From Chelydra serpentina (lineage: Eukaryota; Chordata; Testudines; Chelydridae): 64,000 bases of DNA. Each line of letters starts with the position of its first letter. Positions within the stretch are counted from its first letter, which is position 1. Below are positions 22,027 through 31,435 of this stretch, piece by piece. The translations under genes were made by a program, and so were the position numbers. Location of the stretch: the NCBI GenBank assembly GCA_037349315.1, contig JBAIAC010000651.1, positions 1-64,000 on the forward strand, read 5' to 3'. The notes under the pieces were generated by a model, which searched no databases, had not been told where the DNA came from, and worked only from the letters and a program-made list of their open reading frames with translations.

Positions 22027-22490
22027 CGTTTCTTCGGAGGAGCCAGCTCTTGTCTCAAGGAATAGATCTACTAGAGGGTCACTTCCCTGCTCCTCCCAAT
22101 GTCCACACACGGCCAGCACCACATTCCCCCTGTCATAATATGGCTTCATCATATTGACATGGTACACCCGGCAGTGGTGTGCCCGGTTAGACAGCTGCAC
22201 CACATAATTTACCTCATTTAGCTGCTTGACAACCTTGAAAGGGCCTTCCCAAGCGGCCTGCAGTGTGTTTTTCCTCACGGGGATGAGAACCATCACCTGA
22301 TCCCCGGTGGCGTAGGCGCGGGCCCGTGCCGTGCGGTCGTACCAGACCTTTTGCTTCCTCTGGGCTCTGGCCAGATTTCCCTTGGCCAGGCCCATGAGCT
22401 CAGTAAATCTCTCTCGGAAGGTCAGGACATACTCCACCACTGACTCTCCCTCGGGGGCAGCCTTCCCCTCCATTCGTCTCTCATCAGGTC
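22027..22490 (-). pseudogene. G1 integrase C-terminal domain
   Basis: On the minus strand this continues the integrase after a one-base shift near 22470-22490. It reads through LTFRERFTELMGLAKGNLAR, a Lys/Arg-rich KQKVWYDRTARAR, and a beta-rich segment with GDQVMVLIPVRKNTLQAAWE, GPFKVVKQLNEVNYVVQL and HHCRVYHVNMMKPYYDR. This is the GPF/GPY-type DNA-binding module that ends Ty3/Gypsy integrases. About 60 further codons lead to the G2 insertion point, beyond which the RT region begins at 18286. Confidence 0.85.
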
Positions 22491-23852
22491 CAGGGGCCCC
22501 CTCACCCTCCTGCCGTATAACAGTTCGAAGGGCGAGAATCCGGTAGACTCCTGGGGCATTTCCCTGTACGCGAAAAGTAGGTGCGGTAGGTACTTGTCCC
22601 TGTCCTGCGGGTGCTGGTTCATAAATATTTTCAGCATCATCTTTAGCGTCCCATTGAACCTCTCCACCAGCCCATTGGACTGGGGATGATATGCTGAAGC
22701 CCAGCTGTGCCGGACCCCACATTTCTCCCACGAGCACCGGAGCAGGGCCGACATGAAGTTGGACCCTTGGTCTGTCAGGACTTCCTTGGGGAACCCCACT
22801 CGGCTGAAAATGGTCAGCAGCGCATCCGCCATGGTGTCTGCTTCAATGGAGGATAAGGGCACCGCCTCGGGGTAGCGGGTGGCGAAATCTACCACCACCA
22901 GATTGTATTTCTTCCCCGACCGGGTTGTCTTGCTGAGAGGCCCCACTATGTCCATAGCCACCTTCTGGAAGGGCTCCTCTATGATGGGCAAAGGCCTCAA
23001 AGTCGCTTTCCGCTTGTCCCGAGCCTTCCCCACCCGCTGGCAGGGGTCACAGGACCGGCAGTACTGATGGACAGTTGTAAAGACCCCAGGCCAGTAAATG
23101 TTCTGTAGCAGCCTCTGCCTGGTGCGCCGGATTCCCTGATGCCCTGCGAGAGGGATGTCATGGGCCAGGTACAGTAGCTTGCGGTGATACTTCTGGGGGA
23201 CCACCAGCTGCCTCCTGATCCCCCATGTCTCCATCTCACCGGGGGGAGCCCATTCCCGGTACAGGAACCCCTTCTCCCACAGGAAACTCTCCTGGCAACC
23301 TCTCCACATGGTCCGCACCTCCCTGCGGTCGGCCAGGTCCCTGAGCTTCCGCAAGGAGGGATCTCTCTGTAACTCGGCCTGGAACTCAGCCGCTGGGGAA
23401 GGGATAGGAGCCTGCTCCCTTGTGCTGTCTGTGTCTGAGGCTGCAGCCTCTCTGCGCCTGGTCCTGGGGTACTCCCTCCCCACTGGGGCAGGGTCCTGCT
23501 CCCTGTGCGAGGTACCCTCTCCGAGGCCCAGGCGTAGCGCCCCTTGCCGGCTCAGGCTACGGGTCATGACCAGGGTGTCCAGGGATTCATTGGGCCAGTC
23601 TTCTAGGTCCCCCCCCATCAGTACCTCAGTGGACAAATTCTGGTGCACCCCTATGTCCTTGGGGCCCTCCTTGGCCCCCCATTTCAGGTGTACCCTACCT
23701 GACCCTAACAGGTGACCCCTGTTAGGGTCAGGTAGGTGTTGGGTACCACCCGATCTGGGGCCACCACCTCGGGCCGGGCCAGCATCACCTCCGCGCCCGT
23801 ATCCCAGTATCCAGTGACCTTCCTCCCATCTATCTCCAGGGGAACAAGGCAC
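22470..23852 (-). pseudogene. G1 protease tail and integrase core
   Basis: A 476-codon frame. Residues about 55-100 match the post-active-site protease/linker region (RVHLKWGAKEGPKDIGVH). Residues 220-270 hold the HHCC zinc finger (His231, His238, Cys265, Cys268). The catalytic core has Asp301 (DIVGP), Asp361 (LTDQGSNF) and Glu397 (VERFNG); 35 residues separate the last two, the canonical DD35E spacing. The first ~50 codons are a wrong-frame reading of the protease active-site region, so this ATG is not a real start. The frame is lost after LMRDEW near 22475. Integrase would insert element DNA into the genome. Confidence 0.92.
23695..23735. repeat. Perfect 18-bp inverted repeat with 5-nt loop
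   Basis: The arms CTACCTGACCCTAACAGG and CCTGTTAGGGTCAGGTAG are exact reverse complements separated by TGACC. They lie in the G1 protease region, exactly where the reading frame changes between the active site and the downstream segment. Confidence 0.9.
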
Positions 23853-23882
23853 TCTCTCCGAAGGGACAGCCCCACGCCCACC
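23740..23882 (-). pseudogene. G1 protease active-site segment
   Basis: On the minus strand, one frame reads DGRKVTGYWDTGAEVMLAR between the gag end and the hairpin. This is the aspartic-protease DTG-A active-site signature of LTR retrotransposons. It is out of frame with the downstream protease/integrase stretch, so a frameshift at or near the hairpin separates the two. The active-site Asp is present. Confidence 0.75.
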
Positions 23883-25245
23883 CTATAAACCGAGAACCCT
23901 GAGTCCGGAGCATCCAGCCGCCCTCCTCTGGGCTGTCGGCCCCTCGTCCGGCTGGGTCCCTACCCAGTTAACCCGGTGCGGGTTTGGTCTGCTCAGTCTG
24001 TCTCTGATCTTGGGGCACTGGGACCGTAAGTGGCCCCTCTGGCCGCAGTGATAGCAGCTCATGTCCCGTTGGTCCCCTCGAGCAGGTCGGTTGGTTCTGA
24101 TGTCGGAGGTTCCCCTCGGGAGGGGGTTCTCCCTATTTCCCCTTTGGGAGGTCCCATGGTGACTCTCTTGCTGCCTCAGGGTGGGCCTGCTCCTTTGGGA
24201 CTCCTCCCTGCCACCCCTTGACCGTCTGTTCACAAACTCGTCGGCCAGCCGCCCTGCGTGCTGCGGGCTCCCTGGATTTTTGTCCATCAACCATAGCTTC
24301 AGGTCTGATGGGCACTGTTCATACAGATGTTCCAGTATGAATAGTTCGAGCAGGCCTTCCATAGTTTGGGCCCCAGCAGTCCACTTGCGGGCATATCCAT
24401 GTATCCGGTTGGCCAGTTGTAGGTACGTGATCTCAGGGGTTTTTCGCTGATCCCGGAACCTTTGACGGTACATCTCGGGAGTCAGCCCAAACTCACAGAG
24501 CGGGGCCTTTTTGAACAGTTCATAGTCCCCAGTCTCCGTCTCTTTCATTCGGCCGTACACGTCCAGGCCTGCAGGGTCTAGTAAGGGGGTGAGATACTGG
24601 ATCTTTTCTGCAGGGTCAACCTTGGGCAACCTGCAGGCATTCTCAAAGGCCGCCAGGAAGCTGTCTATGTCTTCCCCTTCCTTACGCCGGGCCAGGAAGT
24701 TACAATCAAACTTCCCTGTAGTCTTGGGTCCCCCCTCACTCACCGCAGCCGGGGCCTCACTGCTCCTCAGTCTGGCCACCTCCAGCTCATGCTGGCGTTG
24801 TTTCTCCTCATGCTGGCGTTGTTTCTCCTTCTCTTGCACCTCATGCTGACGCTGCTTTTCACGATCCTCCAGCTCCTTCATTTTCATCTCCCAATCCAGC
24901 CGCCTCCACTGCTGGGATGGGGAGATCCTCCGGGAAGATCCCCTGCTGGCCGCTGGGTCAGGTGCCCTCGGTATTTGCTGGGCTTTCCCCAAACTCTCCC
25001 CTGTGCAGAGGCGAGAGGGGTCTTGGGATGTCTTCGGCAGCAGTCTGACCCCTCCCAGCCAGGTCAGGCCCTGGGGCCCATGCTGCGTCTGTCGGGCGGC
25101 TTCCCCCAGGGACAGGGATCGGGTCATCCAAGCGATCCTTCCCCTCCAGCTACGCAATCAGCTGGTCTTTGGTGGACTTCCCAATGCGCAGCCCCCTCTG
25201 CCTGCACAGCTCCACCAGGTCGTTCTTACGGTGCTTAGCATACAT
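23883..25245 (-). pseudogene. G1 gag (SAP-like N-terminus, SCAN-like capsid, CCHC knuckle)
   Basis: A probable start is the ATG at 25245, giving HRKNDLVELCRQRGLRIGK and STKDQLIA, a SAP-like two-helix segment, which hits an in-frame TAG at 25152-25150. A different frame open from 25157 (424 codons) carries the rest. Residues 90-130 are a Glu/Gln/Lys coiled coil with repeated EKQRQHE. Capsid sequence starts near 145 (FDCNFLARRKEGEDIDSFL). Residues about 225-312 are strongly SCAN-like (LELFILEHLYEQCPSDLKLW, NPGSPQHAGRLADEF). The zinc knuckle CYHCGQRGHLRSQC is at 368-381. It packages element RNA into particles. The in-frame stop and frame change near the N-terminus make it non-functional. Confidence 0.85.
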
Positions 25246-25480
25246 CTTCCTGTTGGCCACTCTCAGGCCTGTGCGGTCTTGGCCCCCACGGCTTCCAGGA
25301 GGAACCCCTAGTGTGCCAGCCCTTCTCACTGGTCACACCCCTCAGGGTTAAGCGTAACTAATCCGCCCCCTGAAACCGCTTCTCTCTGCCTCTTCAGCAA
25401 CCTGCTCCCCGTCAATCCCCCTTCGTTGTACTGCTCTCCAGTCACTTACTGCAGGAAGTGCCATTCATGGGGTGCAGAAG

Positions 25481-25498
25481 ATCCCACCTCTGCCACCA
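25481..25498 (-). other. G1 primer-binding site, probably tRNA-Leu
   Basis: Two bases inside the 5' LTR, the minus strand reads TGGTGGCAGAGGTGGGAT. From memory of vertebrate tRNA-Leu (AAG/TAG) 3' ends this is complementary at all but one position. It starts with TGG, as required to pair with CCA. The tRNA assignment is inference. Confidence 0.65.
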
Positions 25499-25500
25499 GT

Positions 25501-25933
25501 TGTCACGGAGTGGGGGAATCAGGTCCTGCACCCCTCTTCCCGGGATTCAATGTGACTCTCAGCAAGCCAGTAGAACAGAAGGTTTATTAGGGTTGTCAGG
25601 AAAGAGTCCAAACAGAGCTTGCAAGTATGACCAGGACCCCTCAGCTGGGGCCTTCTGGGGGGCAGGGAGCTTAGACCCCGGCTCTGGAGCTCTCTGCGTT
25701 TCACCACCCAGCTCCAAACTGAGAAAAAACCAGCCAAACCTCCAGCAGGCTCTTCCCCTCCCTCGGGGCCCCTCCTCTCGCCTTTTACCATTCTCCCAGC
25801 CAAAGGTGTCACCTCCCCACCCCCGTCCTGGCTCATGTTACAGCCTCAGGTAAAGTCTCACATTCCCGATGCAGACTTTTCCAATGCAGCCAGCCTCCCA
25901 GGTCAAATCCATCTCGCTCTCTACTCCGTGACA
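25501..25933 (-). repeat. G1 5' LTR (433 bp)
   Basis: Same sequence as 16413-16846 with scattered substitutions. It is bounded inside by the primer-binding site and outside by GAGGG and the G-rich array. This identifies it as the 5' LTR of the minus-strand element. Confidence 0.92.
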
Positions 25934-27046
25934 GAGGGTGAGGGTGGGGGTGGGGGTAAGGGTGAGGGTGGGGATGAGGGTGAGGGCGGGGGTGATGGTG
26001 AATGTGAGGTTGGGAGTTGGGTGGGGGTGAGGGTGATGGTGAGTGTGAGGGTGGGGACGTGGGTGGGGGTGAGGGTGAGGGTGACGGTGGGGGTGGGGGT
26101 GAGGTTGTGGGTTCGGGTGCGGGTGAGGGTGAGGGTGAGGGTTAGAGTTAGGTTTTCGGTCAGGGTCAGAGTGACGGTGATGGTGGGGGTGAGGGTGGGG
26201 GTGGAGTGGGGGTAGGGGTTGGGATTAGGGTGGGGGTGAGGGTGGGTGTGGTGGTTAGGGTGAGGGTGGGAGCTGCGGTGGGAGTGGTGGTGAGGGTGAG
26301 GGTGGGAGTTGGATTGGGCGTTGGGCTGAGGGTAAGGGTGAGGGATGGTGTGTGTGAGTGAGGGTGAGGGTGTGTGTGGGGGTGGTTGTGAGGGTGAGCG
26401 TTAGGGTGGGGGTGGGGTTGTGCGTGGGCGTTGGTGTGTGTTTGAGGTTGAGGGTGAGGGTGATTGTGGGGGTGTGTGTGCGGGTTGGGTTGAGGGTAGT
26501 GTTGAGGATGAGGGTGATGATGAGGGTGAAGGTGAGGGTGGGAGTGGGGGTGGGGGTGAGGGTGACGGTGAGGGTGGAGGTGAGGATGAGGGTGAGGGTG
26601 AGTAGGAGGGTGGAGTGGGGTCGGGGTGAGGGTGAGGGTGAGAGTGAGGGTGAGGGTGCGGATGGGGGTGAGGTTGAGTGTGAGGGTTATGGTGGGGTTA
26701 TGGTTTAGGGTGTGGGTGAGGGTGGGGGTTTGGATCGGAATTAAGATGAAGGTGAGGGTGGGGGAGAGGGCGGGCATTGGGTTGGGGTTGAGGGTAAGGG
26801 TGAGGGTGGGAGTGGGGTGAGGGTGAGGCTTAGGGTGAAGGTGAATCTGGGGGTGAGGGTGACGGTGGGGGTGGGGTTGTGGGTGTGGGTGAGTTGAAGA
26901 TGGGGGTGGGGGTTGGATTGAGGGTAGTGTTGAGGATGAGGGTGATGGTGAGGGTGAGGGTGGGAGTGGGAGTGGGGGTGAGGGTGACGGTGAGGGTGGG
27001 GGTGAGGGTGGGGTTAAGGGAGAGGGTGAGGGTTAGCGTCGGGCCT
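25934..27046 (+). repeat. G-rich hexamer array between G1 and the inverted nest
   Basis: GGGTGA-type hexamers, with local similarity to the array near 7400-7900 (both end with a GTTAGCGTCGGGC / GTGAGCGTCGGGC string). It begins right after the G1 LTR duplication and ends abruptly at the inverted G2 sequence. No gene is seen. Confidence 0.88.
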
Positions 27047-29240
27047 AAGTTTTATGGGGAACACCGTCACACACTCCTCCTGAACTTACTGCCAGAGACT
27101 TGGACACTGTCCATGGCGGAGGCAGTACACATAAAGCCCCTGTTTGTCTTTGGTCACACCCCTTTTCAGTACCGGCACACCACATGGTGTCATTCGTAAT
27201 GGTTTTAGCAAAATGCGAGGTTCCTGGTCCCCGGGCGCCTGAAAATGGGTTGGGGTGTAGTATTGCTAACAGGATACAGATAGCAATACCTGTTAAGGCG
27301 TAGGAACCTCGGCATTTAGCTCTCAGTGCCATGAGGCGGCGTGCCTCAGTTTCCCCTTTCACACAGCAGCCTGGGACTGTTATGCTTTTGCTGTTGTGCC
27401 AAGCTTCCAGCCGGTTACCCGATACAGGCCGACAGGTAACATGCTTGTACGACCGTGAGGTCACCATCCCAAGCATGTACAACAGTTTTTCCCACCAATC
27501 AGGTATGTTCCCCATCTTGAAAGGGTTGACCCTCAGTGTTAACTCCTTTGTTATAACCCACAGATGAAGTAGGGAAAGACACAGGATTACCCACCCGTCT
27601 GTGTATCCTGGTAGGCACTCTGATTCAGATTCTTCTGCCTCTTTGGAGCAGGCTTCTGAATCAGGCATGGGTTTGAGGTTCTGGCAAGGAAAGGGTGTAC
27701 TGCAACCCGGCCTGCCCTCGGCCCCTCCCTCTGGAATTTCTCTGGGCTGGTTCCCATCCCCTTGGGTGGCTTCACCCATGCAGAGACTCGCTCCCTTCTG
27801 CTTTGAAGAGAGAGGTTTACCTCCTACCCGTGTAGCAAGAACAACCTCTTTCTTGGACACCCCAGTATCTGTTCCCAACAGGTCAGCTGGACGGACTCCC
27901 CCCTCCAGGAGGTCTGACCCCCAGCTTTCCCTTCTAACCTGATCCACAGGAGAGGGGTCTGGCATCTGAAATGCAGACTTTTCACCCTCCTCCTGGGCAA
28001 GATCCTCCTGACAAAAGGTTGGCGGGCTCTCCGGCCCCCCCTCACCTTCCCTCCCTGGGCCTCTATCTGGGCCAGACACTCCCGTGTCCCCCCGAAGAGA
28101 AGGTGACCCTGGTCCAGCTGTGGGCTCCCAGCTGCAAGCTAAGATAGACCCTTCAGTGGCCTGCAAAATTCCCCCCTTTCTATGAGGTAGAACATTCCCC
28201 TCCCCCGGGGAGATGATTACAGGACAGGAACTGGCCACAGCCACCCCTGCCGCCACAGCTGCAGGCCCTGTGACTTCGCCCCCCCCCCCCCTGAGGTTTT
28301 CAGCACCAGGTTCCTGCTTGCTGCCACCCAGCCCTGGGACAGATTCTGCCACAGCAAAGAAATCATTTCCCAGTAGAAACGGTGCAAAATTGCGTGACAC
28401 TGTTGCCACAGTTAGCTTAGCCTGCAAGTTTTCCATTTGCATGTGTACTTTTGCCAAAGGTGCAATGACTTTGTAGCCACCCACCAGCTCCAATTCCGCC
28501 ACTTTACCCGGCAACCAATCCTTCTCTTGGATCAGGTCCCTCCTGACTATAGAAATTTCAGCACCTGTATCTCTCAACCCCGTGATTACCTTCCCATTCA
28601 GTCTAACAGCATGCACATGCTCACTGCTTGGTGGTGTAGAAGTCAGGTGCTCGGCGGACTTACATCGATAGCACCTCCTGGGCTCCTCCGATTGTACAGG
28701 GAATTTGGGACGAGTACTAGGGGAATGGGGAGGTGAGCGCCCAGCCTCCTTTTTCCCAGGGGTAACACGGTGACTCTGTTTTCCTTCGACCCTGTACCCC
28801 TCTGCCAGTGGTTTATGCTTAATTGCAGCTTGTGCCTGCTCATAAGAGTCTGCAAACCCAGCTAATTCACTAACTGCTTTTACCTGTTTGTCCCACAAGT
28901 ACTGTTTGACATCATCACTGCACATATTCAGGAATTGTTCCTGAGCAACCAAATCACACATCCCTTCAAAGCTTGTAATGTCTCTTCCCCTCACCCACGT
29001 ATCTACCAGAACTGTCATTTCATTTGCATAAGCCACATTACTTAATCCATCTCCCCTCTTAAGACTCCTGAATTTAACCCTGTAGGTTTCAGGTGTAACC
29101 TGAAACTGTTTCAAAACCAGTTCCTTAAATTTACCATAATTGGAGGCATCCCCAACGGGCATCTTATTGAATACATCCAGAGCTCTGCCAGTCAATTTGG
29201 CTATCAAGGTGGTCATTTTTTTGATCTTCAGGGATCGCAT
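27047..29240 (-). pseudogene. G2' gag-protease-tail long open frame
   Basis: 731 open codons run from the capsid region (LIAKLTGRALDVFNKMPVGD) through the SCAN-like helices, a damaged zinc knuckle (only CYRCKS remains before a deletion), the protease site LRDTGAEISIV, NFAPFLLGNDFFAV and the Gly/Ser/Pro-rich tail with two hydrophobic stretches. It is longer than in G2 because the post-active-site frameshift is absent. The true gag N-terminus is separated by a frameshift at the A run near 29217, so the ATG at 29240 is internal. No RT or integrase is present. Confidence 0.8.
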
Positions 29241-29547
29241 GGAGGGAGCACAGTCTCTCGAAGGTGATAAAATATTCGGCTATATCCTTGGATTCATCAT
29301 ACTGGGGGCATAGACGCTCCCATTTGGGGATTTTTGGGGAAGCGGAGCCGGCAGCTGAAGGGTTTCGACTCTTCAACTCTGCGATGGCCAGTTCATGCTT
29401 CTGGGCCTCCATAGCTCTCTTGTGGGCCGCCTCCTCCCTGATTCTTTCTGCTTCCATAGCTCTCTTGTGGGCCAGCTCCTCTGCTTCCATAGCTCCCTTG
29501 TGGGCCTCCTCAGCTCTCTTGTGGGCTTCTGTCTCTGCGTACATCAC
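29164..29547 (-). pseudogene. G2' gag N-terminal part
   Basis: 127 codons hold the Ala/Glu-rich coiled-coil repeats (AHKRAMEAE) and the start of the capsid (PQYDESKDIAEYFITFERL). They end after the A-run frameshift. Together with the 731-codon frame this corresponds to gag of the plus-strand copy at 18308. Confidence 0.78.
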
Positions 29548-29556
29548 ACCGTCACA

Positions 29557-29561
29557 GTCCC
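29557..29561. other. Copied G2 target-site duplication (GTCCC)
   Basis: Reverse complement of the GGGAC at 18287-18291. Its presence shows that the inverted duplication copied an already nested G1/G2 junction. Confidence 0.85.
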
Positions 29562-30444
29562 CCTCTCTGATCAGCTAGCCCCTGCCCAGCAAGCTGAGAT
29601 CAGAGGGGTGCTGCATCTGTACCGGCAGCTGTTTTCCAACCAGCCTGGACGCACTAATCTGACCATCCACTGGGTGCAGACAGGAGCGCACCAACCTATA
29701 AGATGCTCCCCCTTCCGAGTCACAGGGAAGACAGCTCGGGACCTGGAAAGAGAGGTCAAGGACATGCTGGCTTTGGGGGTGATCCAGCCGTCATCCAGCC
29801 CTTGGGCCTCGCCAGTGGTGCTGGTCCCCAAAAGGGATGGGTTGATCCAGTTCTGTGTGGACTATCGGAAGCTCAATGCCATCACTGTATCTGATGCCTA
29901 CCCCATGCCCCGGCCGGACGAGCTCCTAGACAAGCTGGGAGGGGCTCGGTACCTTACCACCATGGATCTTACAAAAGGCTACTGGCAAGTGCCACTGGAT
30001 GCAGATGCCCGGCTGAAATCTGCCTTCATTACCCCTCTGGGGCTCTACGAATTCCTGACCTTGCCTTTCGGCCTCAAGGGAGCGCCAGCCACCTTCCAGC
30101 GCCTGGTGGATCAGCTACTGAAGGGGATGGAGAGTTTCGCTGTGGCATATATTGATGATATCTGTGTCTTTAGCCAGACCTGGGAGGACCAGGTGTCCCA
30201 AGTTAAACAAGTGCTGGACCGACTCCGGGAGGCTGGGCTGACCATAAAAGCGGAGAAGTGCAAGGTGGGGATGGCTGAAGTGTCCTACCTGGGCCACCGG
30301 GTGGGGAGCGGCCGCCTAAAGCCAGAACCAGCCAAGGTGGAGGTGATCCGGGACTGGCCCGCTCCCCAAACTAAAAAGCAGGTCCAGGCCTTTATTGGGA
30401 TGGCGGGGTACTATCGAAGATTTGTGCCCACTTTAGCGCCATAG
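29562..30444 (+). pseudogene. G1' reverse transcriptase (inverted copy)
   Basis: Mirror of 17404-18286 with the same motifs (VDYRKLNAITV, MDLTKGYWQV, LPFGLKGAPATFQ, YIDD) and the same premature stop after TLAP. One visible difference is Phe instead of Tyr in the FIGMAGYYRR segment. The ATG at 29395 lies in G2' sequence and is not the real start. Confidence 0.9.
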
Positions 30445-30494
30445 CCACCCCCATGACTGAGGTGGGGTGAGGTAAGAAGGGGAAGCCAGACAAG

Positions 30495-30968
30495 GTGGTC
30501 TGGACCGAGGAGTGCCAGAGGCCTCTCTGTACACTGAAGGAGGCTTTGATCAGGGGCCCGGTTCTGGCAAACCCAGACTTTGACAAGCCCTTTCTGGTGT
30601 TCACCGACGCCTCAGACATGGGACTGGGGGCGGTGTTAATGCAGGAGGATGAAACGGGGCAGAGACACCCCATCATGTATTTAAGCAAGAAGCTGCTACC
30701 CCGAGAGCAGAATTATGAGGCCATCGAGAAGGAATGCCTGGCCATGGTGTGGGCCCTCAAGAAACTAGAGCCATATCTATTTGGGCGACACTTCACCGTG
30801 TACACCGACCACTCGTCCCTGACCTGGCTACACCAGATGAAAGGGGCCAACGCTAAGCTCCTGCAGGATTACGACATGGACGTGGTCCATGTGAAAGGAA
30901 GTGCCAACCTGATAGCGGATGAGTTGTCCCGGAGAGGGGGCCCTGAACGTCCCCAGGCCACTGGTTAG
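30495..30968 (+). pseudogene. G1' RNase H (inverted copy)
   Basis: Mirror of 16880-17353, with FTDASDMGLGAV, EKECLAMVWALK, VYTDHSSLTWL and IADELSR all present. Pro replaces Ala in ECQRPLCTL and Leu replaces Pro in GPVLANP. The same TGA and frameshift separate it from the RT. Confidence 0.9.
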
Positions 30969-31001
30969 AGTGACCCCGCTCAGTACAGTCTCGAAGAGGG
31001 A

Positions 31002-31435
31002 TGTGACGGAGTAGGGAGCGAGATGGATTTGACCTGGGAGGCTGGCTGCATTGGGAAAGTCTGCATCGGGAATGCGAGACTTTACCTGAGGCTGTAACAT
31101 GAGCCAGGACGGGGGTTGGGAGGTGACACCTTTGGATGGGAGAATGGTAAAAGGCGAGAGGAGGGACCCCGGGGGAGGGGAAGAGCCTGCTGGAGGTTTG
31201 GCTGTTTTTTTGTCAGTTTGGAGCTGGGTGGTGAAACGCAGGGAGCCCCAGAGCCGGGGTCTAAGCTCCCTGCCCCCCAGAAGGCCCCAGCTGAGGGGTC
31301 CTGGTTATACTTACAAGCTCTGTTTGGACTCTTTCCTGACAACCCAAATAAACCTTCTGTTCTACTGGCTTGCTGAGAGTCACATTGAATCCCGGGAAGA
31401 GGGGTGCAGGACCTGACTCCCCCACACTCCGTGAC
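31002..31435 (+). repeat. G1' LTR (inverted copy of G1 3' LTR)
   Basis: 434 bp, TGTGACGGAGTAGG to CTCCGTGACA, preceded by the polypurine tract GAAGAGGGA. AATAAA lies at 31347-31352. Beyond its end the flank (CCCTCACACTCCCCC) mirrors the flank left of 16413. Confidence 0.92.

Larger units (their letters stand above)
16413..25933 (-). mobile_element. G1: Gmr1-like Ty3/Gypsy LTR retrotransposon, nested-interrupted
   Basis: Read on the minus strand the order is 5' LTR (25933-25501), primer-binding site, gag, protease remnant, integrase, [G2 insertion], reverse transcriptase, RNase H, polypurine tract, 3' LTR (16846-16413). Integrase lies upstream of reverse transcriptase, as in Ty1/Copia. Within Ty3/Gypsy this order is characteristic of the Gmr1-like group of deuterostome elements. 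After discounting G2 the element is about 5.8 kb. Coding regions carry several frameshifts and stops, so the copy is inactive. Confidence 0.88.
27047..29556 (-). mobile_element. Inverted partial copy of G2 (G2')
   Basis: Reverse-oriented copy of 18292-20905: LTR start (first ~25 bp only), polypurine tract, Gly/Pro-rich region, protease, gag, ending at the same TGTGACGGTG remnant and the GTCCC (GGGAC) site. Differences from G2 include a ~93-bp deletion inside the zinc knuckle, a 13-bp deletion near the 5' end, one extra A in an A run near 29217, and absence of the frameshift after DTGAEI. Confidence 0.92.
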
